Below are positions 11,401 through 23,627 of a DNA stretch of 64,000 nucleotides, one piece after another (within the stretch, counting starts at the first letter, position 1; every line of letters starts with the position of its first letter). Made by a program: the position numbers and the translations under genes. The notes beneath the pieces were generated by a model. The model saw only the letters and a program-made list of their open reading frames with translations. It searched no databases and was not told the origin of the DNA. The stretch lies in assembly GCF_000003815.2 (NCBI RefSeq), contig NC_049980.1:12220591-12284590 (forward strand), read 5' to 3'. This stretch comes from Branchiostoma floridae. Lineage: Eukaryota; Chordata; Leptocardii; Amphioxiformes; Branchiostomatidae.

Positions 11401-14400
11401 CCATCGTTTCAGCCGCTGTTATGGCTGAACATTTCAGTAGCATTTATGACCCAAAACGCTCGCCTGTGATCACGGTGCTTCAGGGTAATACTTGCGTCAT
11501 TCGGCTATGAGTCACTTTGAGATAAGGATATTAACTGGGAGAATCGATGGCAAACTAAGATGTTTTTCAGTGCTATATCAACGTAAAAGTGCCGTTTTAT
11601 CATTTGTAAAATTACCTGTCCATGATATTGCAAGCATAACACGGGGTATAATGACAGAGAGATAAGGTAATGGATACCAATAATTGCTTCGTGTGCAGCA
11701 ATGCTAAAATGCCTAACAGCGTGGAAAGTTAACCCACACGTAGTCTACCATAATAGCAGTGGATGAAACTTTTCGCTGGTCCTTGATGACACTAGCACTC
11801 AGCAAAACCATTTCCGAAGGTTTCAAGGAGCTCTGTGTTTAGTTTGATATAGTAGCAGGTGCTGTGTCTTGTTCATTCATTATCCTACGAAAAGACACGT
11901 TATTTGATACCTCGATATAGTGCCTGATTTCGAGACTATAGACACTGACACACGACAGCGCTGTAGACTGAGCTGATAAAACACGGCATGCTGCAGCTTG
12001 TGTGGATTCCGAGGCTATAACCCGATTCACGCTCTGTGGCACGGCAGCCTTCACCCTATTCTGTTCCCGAGTCTATGACCCAAACTACTGTGGAACGACA
12101 ACCTTCACCCTATGCTGTTGCCGAGACTATGACCATGACCGGAGCCATTGTGGCACGACATCCTTCACCCTATGCTGTTGCCAAGGCTATGGTCCGAGCC
12201 ACAGCTATGCCATGACAGCCTTCACCCTGTGCTGTTCCCGAGACTAGTCATACCTGACGCCCAAACGTCAGCGCGCTCCGTTGTTGATGGATGGGAAGTA
12301 ATTTCGGCCTGCTTAGGTTACAGAGCCTCGTCCATCACCATGACAACCCACACGACCCTATCACAGCAGGAGATAGATGGACGTTTCAGGACGACATACC
12401 TTCACGCATTGCGATCGATTTTTGAGCAAGTTTCACCTTTTGTTGACTAGATTAACCAATCAGCATCCCGGTATGAGGTGGGAGAAGCAAAGACGAAGCA
12501 TGGCATAAATAGATGTATATACTAGAAACATAACAGGTCCAAGAGACAAGTTTCTTTTTCGGAGACAAAAAAGGTAATGAACAGGGACTATACTTCATTT
12601 GCTGGAAACAAATGTGTGATGTAAATTGCATGACGACGTATTTATTTGATTAAAGATCACGATTACTATTGCTACATCATGCGCTTTAATTTCTTCCCAT
12701 TGAAGAACGTACAAGTGTCATGGAACCCGTTATAAAAAAACTGGTATAGGGCATTTGTAATCTATATGAAAGCACAACTGTGTCCAAAAACACAATTGCC
12801 GATTTTTGACGGCAAAAATTCTCTGATATTATCACCCGCAAATCTCCGGTGAGTTAGGATGAATGAGTTGTTTTGGCGCACTATAACACCATTTGTGTAG
12901 TACTTTCCGAGAAAGCACTCGCCTTTCTTGAGTCGCGTGTTTGGACATCCAATCTGGTGAGATTGGTTTCGATCGGTGATCCAATGTAAGCATCTTAGCT
13001 CCAAGAAAAGTCGACTGGGCTTTTAGTCTTATTAGTATACTTCAGAATTTACCTAACAGGTCTGTCAGTGGGCAACGATATTTAGTAAAGTGCTACTCTT
13101 AACGTATTGCTTGACAAATAAGAGATGGGATCTTCGTACCAAAGAGAACCATTGCTGATCGCTGTTATGGATTTTTATTTCAACTGTGAATCTTCTTAAC
13201 AAAAAGACACTCAACTTGTATTGCTCATATCCGTAATGGTTTGGATATTTCTTGTATGCGCGTACTAAACCAGGCTGTACTAAACTGCTATAAGCATCTA
13301 GGTACAATTTACTGTGGACAAACTGTGTATATGGAGCAAGCAGTTTTGGTCTAAATGTACTTAATTAACAACACCAAAGAAGGAAGGCGGAGTGCACATA
13401 GAAAAACTATCACGATGAAAGAAGTTGGAGAGATGTGACCATTTTAGATTCAGACACCATTACTAGGATCGCTATAAATATTCAAGGGACCCTGTCCTCG
13501 TCGTAAATTTGGCTGATGTATTGGTCCTTGATCGGCAATCTTAATGTGGTTTAGTCTGCAAGAACTAGAGGGTCTATTTAGCCACAATTGCAATATGGTC
13601 CACAAAATAGTACATACATGTATGTGTACACTCGGAGGTATTTTCTGTTTGTGGTGTTCTATTCACATCATCGGATTGTTATCTTAAATATGACTATTAT
13701 AGTTACAAGCTTAACGCACATTCCAGAGCTATCAGTCAAGATTATGGCATATCAGTCAGCTGTTTAAAGACATTATCGACGACCAACATTTAACGATCAC
13801 AGCAGTACACGTAGAGTTTAGTGGGATACGATTTTAATCCGAGGTAATCCATAACATCGCTTGTGACGTCTTGCTTTGGGAGTTTTGGTAACTTTTTGAT
13901 TCTCCCTAAACTATGGTATTGATTCTTGAAATAGACATTTTACCCTGAAAGATTCATTTCGGAGAAAAGGAAAAAAGTCACGATTTTTTTTAACGTGGAA
14001 CGGTACGAGGGGCGTGCAATAAGTAATGGTCCTGACCCACTTTCAGTTGTCTGATCTAAATGAAATTTTGTCTGTGTAATAATTCATATCTCTATGGGTT
14101 ATGTTGCAAAAGACAGCTCTGAACTAATTGTGGTTTCTGATTTACTGGTGTTTGAACTTAGTCAGGTGCGAAATGGACCAGGTGTGAAATGGAACCAGTT
14201 GAGTGTCGCGCAGTGATCCGGTTTTTGTATTTGAAAGGACGCACACCAAAGAAGACTTTTGATGAAATAAATGAAACTTATGGTGATGATGCCCCATCAT
14301 ATGACCTTGTAAAACGCTGGCATCCTGAATTCAACGTGGCTGGGAGTCTGTGGAAACAGCTCCCAGACCTGGTCGTCCCTCTTGTGCCATTGATGAGGCA

Positions 14401-17400
14401 TCAGTTGGAGGACCAACCTGGGGTGTCCTACAAAACCGGTGTCCAGAGCTGCATCAAACGATGGGAGAAATGCATAACTCTGGGTGATTCCTATGAAGAG
14501 AAAGACTAATAACTGTGCCAAGTTTCATTAATCTCCTGCTATGGGAAATGGGTCAGGACCATTACTAATTGCACGCCCCTCGTATGGTGTATGTTTGCGT
14601 TCGCCATTGCAAATTTCTGTATTTTTGTTTTAAACCAGAAATATACACATTACAATTTGGCCTGAAATGGTAAAAATTCTATAAAGTTGACTCCTGGCAG
14701 AATTTTGAGATGTCTCCTTATCTGTACTCGTTTAGAATACATTCTAGAACTAACTACACGTGTGCGAAATTTGGCATTTTTAGACATATTTGCACAATTT
14801 TTCAGATGCATGCATGTCTGTGGACTAGAATTAAATTGTTAACTTAAGTAGCTATACTGTAATACCTATAACAGCTTCACGACCGTGGCCTTTATGTAAC
14901 CTATGCCGTGGGCCAACAGATCTTTCTTCCACGTTTAGAAATTTAATCTCGACGCCATAAAAATTTTACGACACGTCTCTCTGTAGGGCAATTATGGGGT
15001 AGCTTTAATAAGACTGGATGGACAACATGGCATGCGGAGGCCTTGTTAAATGGAAGCCGTGTAATTTAAGCTCGTGCTCGGGACATCCTCTAGGGACAGG
15101 TGTTCAATCATGCTGAGACACCAGGTACGCGTGTAGGTCAAACAAAACATTTCTCATTTCTACCTGGGCTTGAAGCGGGAAACAGTTTGCCATTTGTGAC
15201 AAGATCATACGACTTACGGATAAGCTGTTATTTCTATCTTTACCTGAGTTCTGTTTTGGTTGTCCAAATGACCATCAAACATTTATTACCCTTGCCAAGA
15301 AGGTTAGGCTTTTGTAATTGGTTAGTTGGATGTTGTTTTGGACAGTTTAATATGGGAATCTGTGGATGGATCTTTATGATAGTTGGAATGAGGGTAGGTA
15401 TGGTCAAAACAAGTGATTGTAAACCACCTGGTAGCTCTATGTGGTACTGCAGCAGAACTTCCTGCTTTAATATCTCGTGTTCTGGATATGCTATGGTCAT
15501 AATCGTGTAACGGTAGATACCTCTTGGTCTCGTAAGGAGTAGTATAGGCTTGAGCCCCCTTGCAGCTTTTATTTTGAACTGTCGATGAGACCTTGCTTTC
15601 TTCTGCAGACGTTCCTTTCGACAGTGTTTCTACTACATGTAGTAGGGAAACTCAGAAGTGAGGCACGTGCCTCTCAATGGAAACACCGGTCAGGCGCTGT
15701 GTGAAATATTGTATGGGACGGGTTTATATTGGCGATAATGGCACCAGTATTACTCCACTTTGTCACGATATCACAGTAACAATTTCAGCCTTTAATGGCC
15801 AGTAATGTGCGGCTGTGCTATCAAAATGTTTCTTTCGGGAGCCCAGAATGACAGGATTTCCGGTCATCTAAGGCTTGGCTCTGGCCAGGATTTAGAGATT
15901 AGAGTGCTGACCATACATAGTCACGGGTAGGAAAGGCTTCATAATGCAATACATGACATAATCTCTTATCACAGGGGAATTCTCTAAGGATTATGAAAAC
16001 CTACGTAGTTGGCACACACACACCACAGTTATGCGTGGTAAAGATCGTAAGGATTAGGGGCTCCATGTTCCACCACATTCCGAATGTTAGTGCCTGTACA
16101 ATGTACATGTATTTGATTGAGTCAGTAACACACTCCTTCTACTGGAGGCCGCAACCGATAATCGACCTTTTTCTTTTTTTCTATTTGTCAGATGACTCAA
16201 AGAATTTCGAAGACAAAGAACGGGTTTCTTTAAGTTTTTTTGTGTTCTGTCATTTTTTTTAAATCATATCTTACATTGTGCAGGATATTCTGATTATAAA
16301 ACCAATGGTTGCAAATCAAATATTTGTCACTCAAATGTCGCACAGGGATTGTCTCTTTGAACGTACATTGAATCGAGTTGTTTGCGGTAACAATTTGGAA
16401 TATTTAGGTGTATATGGCATCGATTTTCAATGCTGCATATACTCACGAGTATTGTTCGTGCATTGAAATGTTGCTGTCGTACTAGCATCTGATTTGAATT
16501 CGTTATTCATTTGTAGGCATACGACGTGAAAGGAGTAAGTAGGCACCATGTATTCCTTGTCACGGTATTGCATATATCTTATTTTGCATTTGCGACCTTT
16601 GCTTAACAGTTAGCGGCCGTATATGCATTCAAGTCTATGCACGGATTATTACTTCCATAAAAAAACGAAGATTTTGCTTTCGTCCTGTTTGCTAATTGAA
16701 TATTGTAGAGTAACAGGATGTGAAGCTCGAGATTGGCAGGATGGGAAGGTTGGCTTGGCCCGGGTCCAAATTTGGTCTCGCGGGCAGGAAAATTCATAGC
16801 CATTTCATGGAGGTGTGAGGTGTTTGTTGTTCTGTCAGCAGCTTATGATCATGATGAGCTGCTTACCAGCACTACAAAGGGGTACAATCTTCTTTGCAGG
16901 TCAGGTCAACGCTTTAAAAGTCCATCTATTTATAGATAGAGATGTTACTATTGGATATTTCAGACGGAACATTTGATTTCATATTCTTAGCAGAAAAAGG
17001 CGGGGAAATTGCGGCCCGTAGACAGCCAAAGTTCCTTGGCTCCTCTAATTTCTCTTGCTGATGAAACGGTTTCGTGTCAAAGGGCAGGGACGCAATCACC
17101 CGGCTTTAATTCCTCAAGCCGACTTTCTACAAGTTCGATTCCGCTAGACAAGAATACGCTTCTGTCGACGTGATTTTGGACTATTCCGGCCATTTTATCA
17201 CTTACCGAAGGTCAATTACAGCTATTGCGGGCGCGCCAAAGAGATAACAAAATCTTCCATTTTGTTTAGGCTGACCCGAATGGCTAAAAGGTCACGGTGC
17301 CGAGGACAGGTACAAAGGCTCGATGATTAGATTTGGAATGAGATATGGTGAGCAGAGGGCTGAGGAGACCTCCATGGAGGCATTATTTGATAACGGCAGT

Positions 17401-20400
17401 AAATCTGGAGCAGGGCTAAAGATTGGTAAGTGACCAGTAACCTTACATTGCAAATCTTACACGGTGCAAACGATGTAGGGGGATTGGACGGGCAGTTTTC
17501 GACTGAAACAGTATTTTCCTTACAGGTACTTGACAGAAAGAAGGTGATTTTGCCCAAAATATAATCTCTACAATCTATCTGTCATGTGCCCTACAAATGT
17601 AGGACAATAGTTAATGTAATAGGCAGGTTCCTTTACAAATGGCATTTGGTTCAAAGACGCGTGAAATATGACATTCGTGGTAAGAACGTTATATCTATAA
17701 TCATAATTCTTATTTCAACAATGTTCCATTACGATGCTTTTTAGCACTATCTGGTCATCTTTCGAGAACCCCATATTCCCCATTAGGAAGCATTGGCATC
17801 CGTCAAACAGTTGTGAGCGTACCAGGCGTTGCGTAGTGTTACGGCAGGGTGTTTGGCTCAAAGCCCAGGGGTCCTAGTTTCAAGTCCCTTGATATGCACC
17901 GACGTTGTGCCCTAGGTAAAGGCACTATAAACGAATTTCCTGACATCACACAAGGGAAAATGAAAAAAAAAAACGCTTTGGTGAGGGGCGTCCCTCGGAT
18001 AGGAGGTGCTGCGTTTGTTAATTGAGGGCCATACCTCATCAAGAAACCACCACACCTATCGAAAGGAGTTGGGGTACTTTCCCGGCCCGTGTGATTGTGA
18101 GTTTATCAATTAAACCTGTCCGAAGGCTAACATAGACAATGCATAGGCAGAACATCCGGTGGTTAGAGTAAGAGCTGTTTCTTCTGATACTTTATGTATC
18201 CTTTATGTACAAAGGTAGGCAATACACATGATAAATCCGAATTGAAGCGAACATTTACAGGAAAACATCTGTCACTACAGGAAAATCATGTCTGGGTGGT
18301 TTCCAAAGATAAGAACTCAACATCAATATAATAACTCTTCTGATGGAAGCCATCAACGGAAGGCTTTAACGACTGTAACGTTGATTTAAGGACCAAATAT
18401 AGCCATAGAAACCGTACCGAGCCACCATTACGTGACGAGTGCTGTAGACTGGCTCTTTCAGGAGGAGGAAGTTCCGTTGACATAACATTCAAGATAGTGC
18501 AGACTTCCTTTTGATTTGGCCACACTAAGGACACAGACCCACTTTGTCTGGGGCACCCTGCTGTACACCATAACAAATACGTTATATCATTTTCACATAC
18601 CGACCAACTCGTTATCTCTTCCCCTTTGAGTCCTCGTGAGCGGTCAGAAATAGTTGCTATTACATAATGTATGATTCTATGATTGAAGTAAGACAAGACA
18701 AACATGAGTTGAACATCTCACACCCCATGAAATATTCAGTTATTCAAATGCATTGTTTGATAATAGCTCAATCATTATGCAAATAAGGATATGATTAACA
18801 TCACGTGTGCCCATTGATTACTTCCGCTTTTAAACGTCAGATAGACAGACCAAAAGCATTACCTCCCTGTGAATTAATAGCTTCTTTCATTGCCCCATGA
18901 CATGAAATGTCTGTCATGTCTGATAAAAGACTATTTCTACCGCCTCTGTACTCTACTTCCTGTCACTCCCTCAAGTCTGACCTTTGCGGTGACATCGACT
19001 TCCTACTAACTTATCTAACTAGCCTTTTACTTCCATGCGCATGCCTAACTCTCTTTAGCCCTTTAAGATTTGTCTGCAATAACTGGCAATAGATCACAGA
19101 CATTCTCGCGATATTTCGTATCGACCGTGAGATTTATAAGTGACAGCTACTATAGATATTGATAGTCTTCGAGTTGGTGCTAGATTCCTTTAACGGACGG
19201 TAATGAGGACAGGGAGGGATATATAGCACAAGGGACTATCAGTTAATGCCTTGTGAATTCCGAAGACCATGATGGCATGATGTTCTCCATACCATTATGT
19301 TTGTTCGGTAAGGCAGACGTTATTGTCAATTGGCTTTTCTTTGAAGCTCGTTGCGGTCGAGTTTATTACTCGAAAAAACACTCCAGTATTGTTGTGCTTT
19401 TAGATTACAACGTTCTAAGGATGGTCTTGTGTTAACCGTCTTACTTGTCAACCGATATGTTCCAACTTCTGTTTGTCCTCGTAGTTGTCAAAAGGTCGAC
19501 ATTTTATTAATTACAGTGTTAATTTGGACGTGATTCTTCAGAACAGCACAGAACCACCCTAATCGCGAGCAGACATCTAAATGTCCTTTCTATGATGACA
19601 CAGTGTAATATGATTACGGAATGTCCATCAGTCAGGTCAGTGCCTTGGATGCAAGCCCGATCGTTACAATGGTCAGCTTTTCTCAACAATGTTCGACAAT
19701 CAATCTGTATCAGTGTAAGGGTAGTTTCCATATCCATCAACGCAGGTCAAATGGTAGAAATCGAAAGCGTGAAACACCTTCTCGTTGCAGTCTTTGCCAG
19801 ATTCTTCTTCTGAATGACACCTGTATCTGTTCATGCTGACAGGACATTTTACTGTTCTGGACTAACGATGGGGGTTGCCATGGCAACTCGCTCCCGTTGC
19901 CTTACTCGGCGAGCCGGAGATTGATTTTCGTTTTCCTGCGCTTGACGGGTCAGGGATGGGGTAAAGCAGCCTTCAATCGGTCAGAAATAAATGGAGGGGG
20001 TCAGAATACAATAAAGGGGGTATCTGGATGAAGCAAAATGAGGGCAACATCCATCTTCAACAGATATAGAATGTCCACACTTATTTGTTCATTTCTCAAC
20101 ATTGACAGCGCTAGTTGCATTTCAGAAATAAGGGGTCGCCATTGATATTAAGATCAACTTTAACCATAAGTCATAGGCTTTGGAATACCCTATTACTGTA
20201 TTCTTTTGTAGAACCGGGCTAACTTGGATAGACCGGTCCTGGCTGTCCATTACAGTTATCAGTTCAACCAATGCTAGTATGGCATTTATCGGTTCGAACA
20301 ATAAGAGAACGGCCACATGTCCGTCTAATCTGTGCACCTTTATGATTTAATTTTTAATTTTTACGTTTTGATGGAGGTGGGTGGGACTATGGAATAGGCT

Positions 20401-23400
20401 TATTGTTTTACGTGTTGAGATAATGATTATCGTCAGACTGATCATAACAATCGGTATAATCTGCATTTAGAATCGCTGGCTACTTTTGACAGAGGCATTC
20501 AGATTGTCAGCGCCCTAGCGTTTGATTGACATCTGTGTGGCACAATCTTTGTCAGATCCACGCCAGCCGGGACGCTTTAAGTCTGTTTGAATAGGGAGTT
20601 ACAGATACGTGAAGCGATGGCGACTATGTTAGGCCATCTCTGTTGGCTTAAGACGGCCCATGGCCTGGAATAAAGTAGTATTCTATACATCGATCGTAAC
20701 TTTTGATTGCTCGGTCGCACTACGATGAAACTTCACACAGTTTTAGTACTACTTTAAACACATTGAATACTTGTGATTTTTTTTGTACATGCCGGATTTT
20801 GGGTTAGAAATAAACATTTTGGTTAAAAAAAATGTTGTTTATTTCATGAGTCTAGTCCCAGCTGGAAACAAGACTTTAAATTATGATATTCCAAAGGATG
20901 AAAGCCAACCTTAAACTTATCATTTTTATCCGCGGCTATTTTGTTTTAAATTAGGATTATATTGTTTTTTGGGGCCGAAAACATCAGAAACGACCATTTT
21001 TTTCAATTTTTCGTTAAAAATGCACCATAGTCAAAAATATAAAATGATTAAACAAAATAGCCGCGGACAATTTTGATAAGAAAGGGATAATAGGTAAATC
21101 TTGAGTACAAAAAAGATCAGTACTCTTATTTTGAGCTGGGACTTAAGCCGTAAATGTCATAACTTGACCGCACAGACACCGACCAAGGATAAAGGGTCCT
21201 TACGGTGCCTGTTTACGTTGAAAAGTCGCAAATAACTACAGGTTCGAACGCGCGTTCGGTTCGAATTACGTAATGGAACATCATAGAACACGCGTTCGAA
21301 TTCGGCTGGACAAGGGAACACGCGCCCGAACTCGGACACAAATCGAGCGTAGCTCAACAGAGATGTAGCGCAGTATACTTGGGTGGCGTATGATGGCGAC
21401 AACAGGTCAAAGATGGGAGACAAACTGGGCTCGGAGTTTGCTCTTCACAATTTGACTTCATATTTGATGCTTTACCATATCAAATTAGCTTCAGGATTTT
21501 GTATAAGGACAGGAGTATGATATCTCACAATAAAAACCTCTAATCTCTAACCTGAACACCGGATACCTTTTACCGTTTTCTAAGAAAGACCCAGGGATCC
21601 TACCGAAATTCTACCGAACTAGAGTATGCTTTGATGCGTACATATCAGACGTTGCCATATGTTAGCACAGAATAATGTAGAAATCGCCTTGGAACAAGAA
21701 ATCACTGGAAAATATTTATTTTCTATTTCAATATTGACATTAAAATAATTTTTGATGAGTTAACCCCAAACTCATCAAATCATATTTTATCCATTTCGGT
21801 AGATTTCACCCTTAGTCATGTGTATTCTGGTATATTCTGATGAATGTTAATAGTCAGACCACATGAAACGGATTTCGTTTACATTTCAAAGTGATGGCCT
21901 TATACACAGTAGTCGTCTTATTACCCACGTTTATTACAGGCAGGCAGGACATCATAGAAAGGTGTAGATAGAGTTTAAGCTCATTTTCCACTAGAACTGA
22001 TTTGAAGGTCTAGGTTATGGTATGCAATCTCTTTACATTACTGTTGAGAGGATATGAAGATCACCTGACTAACCTTTAAAATAGGAGAGCCTCGAAGAAA
22101 TGATAGCGTTGGTTCAGGTCCGCCTCATGTTTATAGCCAATAGTACCATTACCTTACACGCGTATATACTCTGTGCATGTCAGAGAAAATCATGCATCGG
22201 GGGAAAACTGGAGCAGAAAATAGTGCAAACACATTTGACAGTTCTTGAGTATTCCGTGTTTTGTATAACAAATAGAAGATCACAATGTCCTTGTAAGCGC
22301 CACGAGCAATTGTCAGTCTAATACATCACGCCAGTACACCTGCCACAATTGTTCACATATGTGGGTCATTAGTCAATGACTTGTGACATGGAGTATCCAT
22401 CCTGACAACGTGAATAGAAGCACGGGTCGAATCTACAGTGCTTTAAAGAAAGCCTAGGTTGTGAGAAAGGTGTGAAAGGTGTGAAAAATGGACTATTAAA
22501 ACGCTGTCATTCTAAATATGAGGAATGGGTGCACCCAGGAGGTGTAATAAACTGTGCTATGATCCACTTTGATTATCCTCAAGAGGTTGGAAAGTATGGA
22601 ATAAGATTTTTCTCGACATCCAATAATACTTGACCTTCTAGGGAACGAACAATCTGACATTCAGTGGAAATTACTACTCTACGCAGAAAGACGCATAAAA
22701 TATACGAATGGGCATGATAGGTCAAGGTTGTGGATTTATCGTTCGTTACATTAAGATGTGAAGTGAAGAAGTGTAGAAAACAAAATGCGTTCCAAGGTAC
22801 ATAAATGTTGAGGTTGAAGGAGGGAGAAGCATGGCGACAACAAACTACTACTAGTTATACTGTGCGTGCGGTTACATAATTTACGGTTACGTTGCAAAAA
22901 TACAAGCTTAATTGTATTTTTTAGTATGGCATAAAGAATGCATGTACGTGAAATAAAATGGCATTTGTGACTGACGAATTTGTGTTTTTCTGAATGAACA
23001 TCTTGTCTTTGAGCTTTTGTATTGTTTATAAACAAGTAGCAAATATTTTGATAGGAAGTTGATCATCTATTTACGGAAACACAAATACAACATTGCATAC
23101 GTCAGTGGCAGGTAGAATTTTGCCAGATTTTTAAGCAAATGTACAGGAATAGAATCGCCGTGCGAGGTAGTGAAGTGCTAACATCCAGTAAGGTGCCAAG
23201 ATATTGGACATATATATGAAGTCCTGGAATCTGTATATCGCGTATGGCTGGACATATTGAATTTCGACCGGAGGAGTGGGTGGGCGTTTTGCCACGATTA
23301 GTCTAGAAAATTCGGAAACATTTAATCAGAACGCTTGGCTCGGGTCAACAGCAATTCTGCACGCCTACCTTGATTAATTGATGCGCTCCGCACCTGCTGC

Positions 23401-23627
23401 ACCGCATCGATGAGCTCGAAGAGTTCCTCCGAGGTGACGCAGAGGTTCTTCCGGGAGACGAAGTCCTCCACCACCGCCAGCTCGTCCCCCTCAGGTCGGG
23501 GAGTAGTAGTTTCGGGCGCGGGAACACCAGGGTGGTAGGTCTCCTCCAAATATTTGAAGACCACGGCGCCGATTAGCAGGGCGGCTACGAATGTGATGAA
23601 GAGCGCCAGCAGCCGGTACCACTTCAT
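8442..23627 (-). CDS. KCNK: two-pore-domain potassium channel, gene 2, long repetitive C-tail
   Basis: Second K2P leak K+ channel. Coding exons: 23369-23627, 10426-10571, 10059-10163 and 8442-9743 (phases 1, 0, 0), about 603 residues, twice a typical K2P because of the tail. M1 about 6-28 (MKWYRL start, as in gene 1); one cap cysteine (NLCVT); NVT and NGT glycan sites; pore 1 TTIGYGHIYP (120-129) with the TASK-type sensor His; M2 in exon 3; M3 at the start of exon 4; pore 2 STVGLGDMF; M4 (WIVVGLSFLA). Pore 2 lies in a different frame from M3 and M4: an apparent extra base at about 9644-9645 and a missing base in the C6 run at 9494-9499 compensate. The tail is Lys/Glu-rich with KDDKKK runs and tandem KPEVPKG-like units. 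The exon 1 join rests on matching phase and on no other M1 exon lying between; the first intron is 12.8 kb. Sequencing error is the simplest reading of the indels; a broken allele is possible. Confidence 0.87.
8690..8862 (-). repeat. in-frame Pro-Glu-Val-Pro repeat in the K2P gene 2 tail
   Basis: About seven units of roughly 21-24 bases encode variants of KPEVPKG (KPEVPKG, KPEVPKV, KPEVPIG, TPEVPEG). Each carries the conserved string ggtacct on the plus strand. The units are in the cytoplasmic C-terminal tail after M4 and should be extended and disordered. Nucleotide similarity among units points to recent local expansion. Confidence 0.85.
12008..12247. repeat. minisatellite, four to five units of 54-60 bp
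   Basis: Units start at about 12010, 12068, 12122, 12182 and 12239 with the core cgag(a/t)ctatgacc and end with ccttcaccctatgctgtt. Three of four spacings are multiples of 3, so the plus strand stays open and would read FTLCCCRDYD-like units, but there is no ATG at its head and no splice context. I treat it as a non-coding tandem repeat. Confidence 0.75.
14006..14582 (+). mobile_element. internally deleted Tc1/mariner element (mariner branch)
   Basis: 577 bp element flanked by TA at 14004-14005 and 14583-14584. Terminal inverted repeats of about 33 bp begin cgaggggcgtgcaat and end with its complement, differing at few positions. Inside, a plus-strand frame from 14189 encodes the mariner transposase N-terminal helix-turn-helix (FLYLKGRTPKKTFDEI, then SYDLVKRWHPEF), then soon the C-terminal end of such transposases (RWEKCITLGDSYEEKD). 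The catalytic DDD core between them is absent, so it is non-autonomous, mobile only if a relative supplies transposase. The near-intact ends suggest it is fairly young. Confidence 0.92.
15288..15602 (+). repeat. interspersed repeat family R1, partial copy
   Basis: Matches two other places in the window (59590-60310 plus; 45440-46350 minus). Shared landmarks in order: ccttgccaagaaggtta; ctgtggatgga with atgat; tactgcagcagaactt; tctggatatgctatggtc; ccccttgcagctttt. The overlapping frames at 15100-15510 (plus) and 15240-15500 (minus) fall in this repeat and are not genes. No coding domain or terminal repeats were recognised. Confidence 0.75.
17820..18096 (+). mobile_element. tRNA-derived SINE copy
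   Basis: The head resembles a tRNA gene: an A-box-like tagtgttacggcagg and, about 35 bases on, a B-box-like agtttcaagtccc. The body carries cctaggtaaaggcactat and tttcctgacatcacac, then accaccacacctatcgaaag, a module order shared with the copy at 25370-25548. Degenerate; no clear target duplication. Confidence 0.65.
20855..21142. mobile_element. foldback/MITE-like element
   Basis: About 288 bp with imperfect terminal inverted repeats: gtcccagct at the left end and agctgggac at the right, and inner arms ccgcggctattttgttt / aaacaaaatagccgcgg. The whole could fold on itself. It is AT-rich and has no coding capacity. Flanks are ta on the left and ttaa on the right, so the target duplication is uncertain. 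Confidence 0.6.

Larger units (their letters stand above)
10572..23368 (-). other. intron 1 of K2P gene 2 (12.8 kb), repeat-bearing
   Basis: Runs from the minus-strand donor (CAAG/GTAGG) at 23368 to the acceptor (TTTTCAG) at 10572. Contents listed separately: minisatellite at 12010, mariner derivative at 14006, interspersed repeat at 15288, SINE at 17820 and foldback at 20855. There is also a 14-base G run at 10778-10791. A less AT-rich, complex stretch at about 16980-17540 could be regulatory. The 139-codon minus frame at 18286-18705 shows no domain and is not called. Confidence 0.65.

Noticed and set aside
15100-15510. Long overlapping frames on both strands
   Set aside because: They lie within interspersed repeat R1, whose other copies are not open in the same frame.
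18286-18705. 139-codon minus-strand frame inside the K2P intron
   Set aside because: No recognisable domain, no signal or splice context; a frame of this length is expected by chance in 64 kb.
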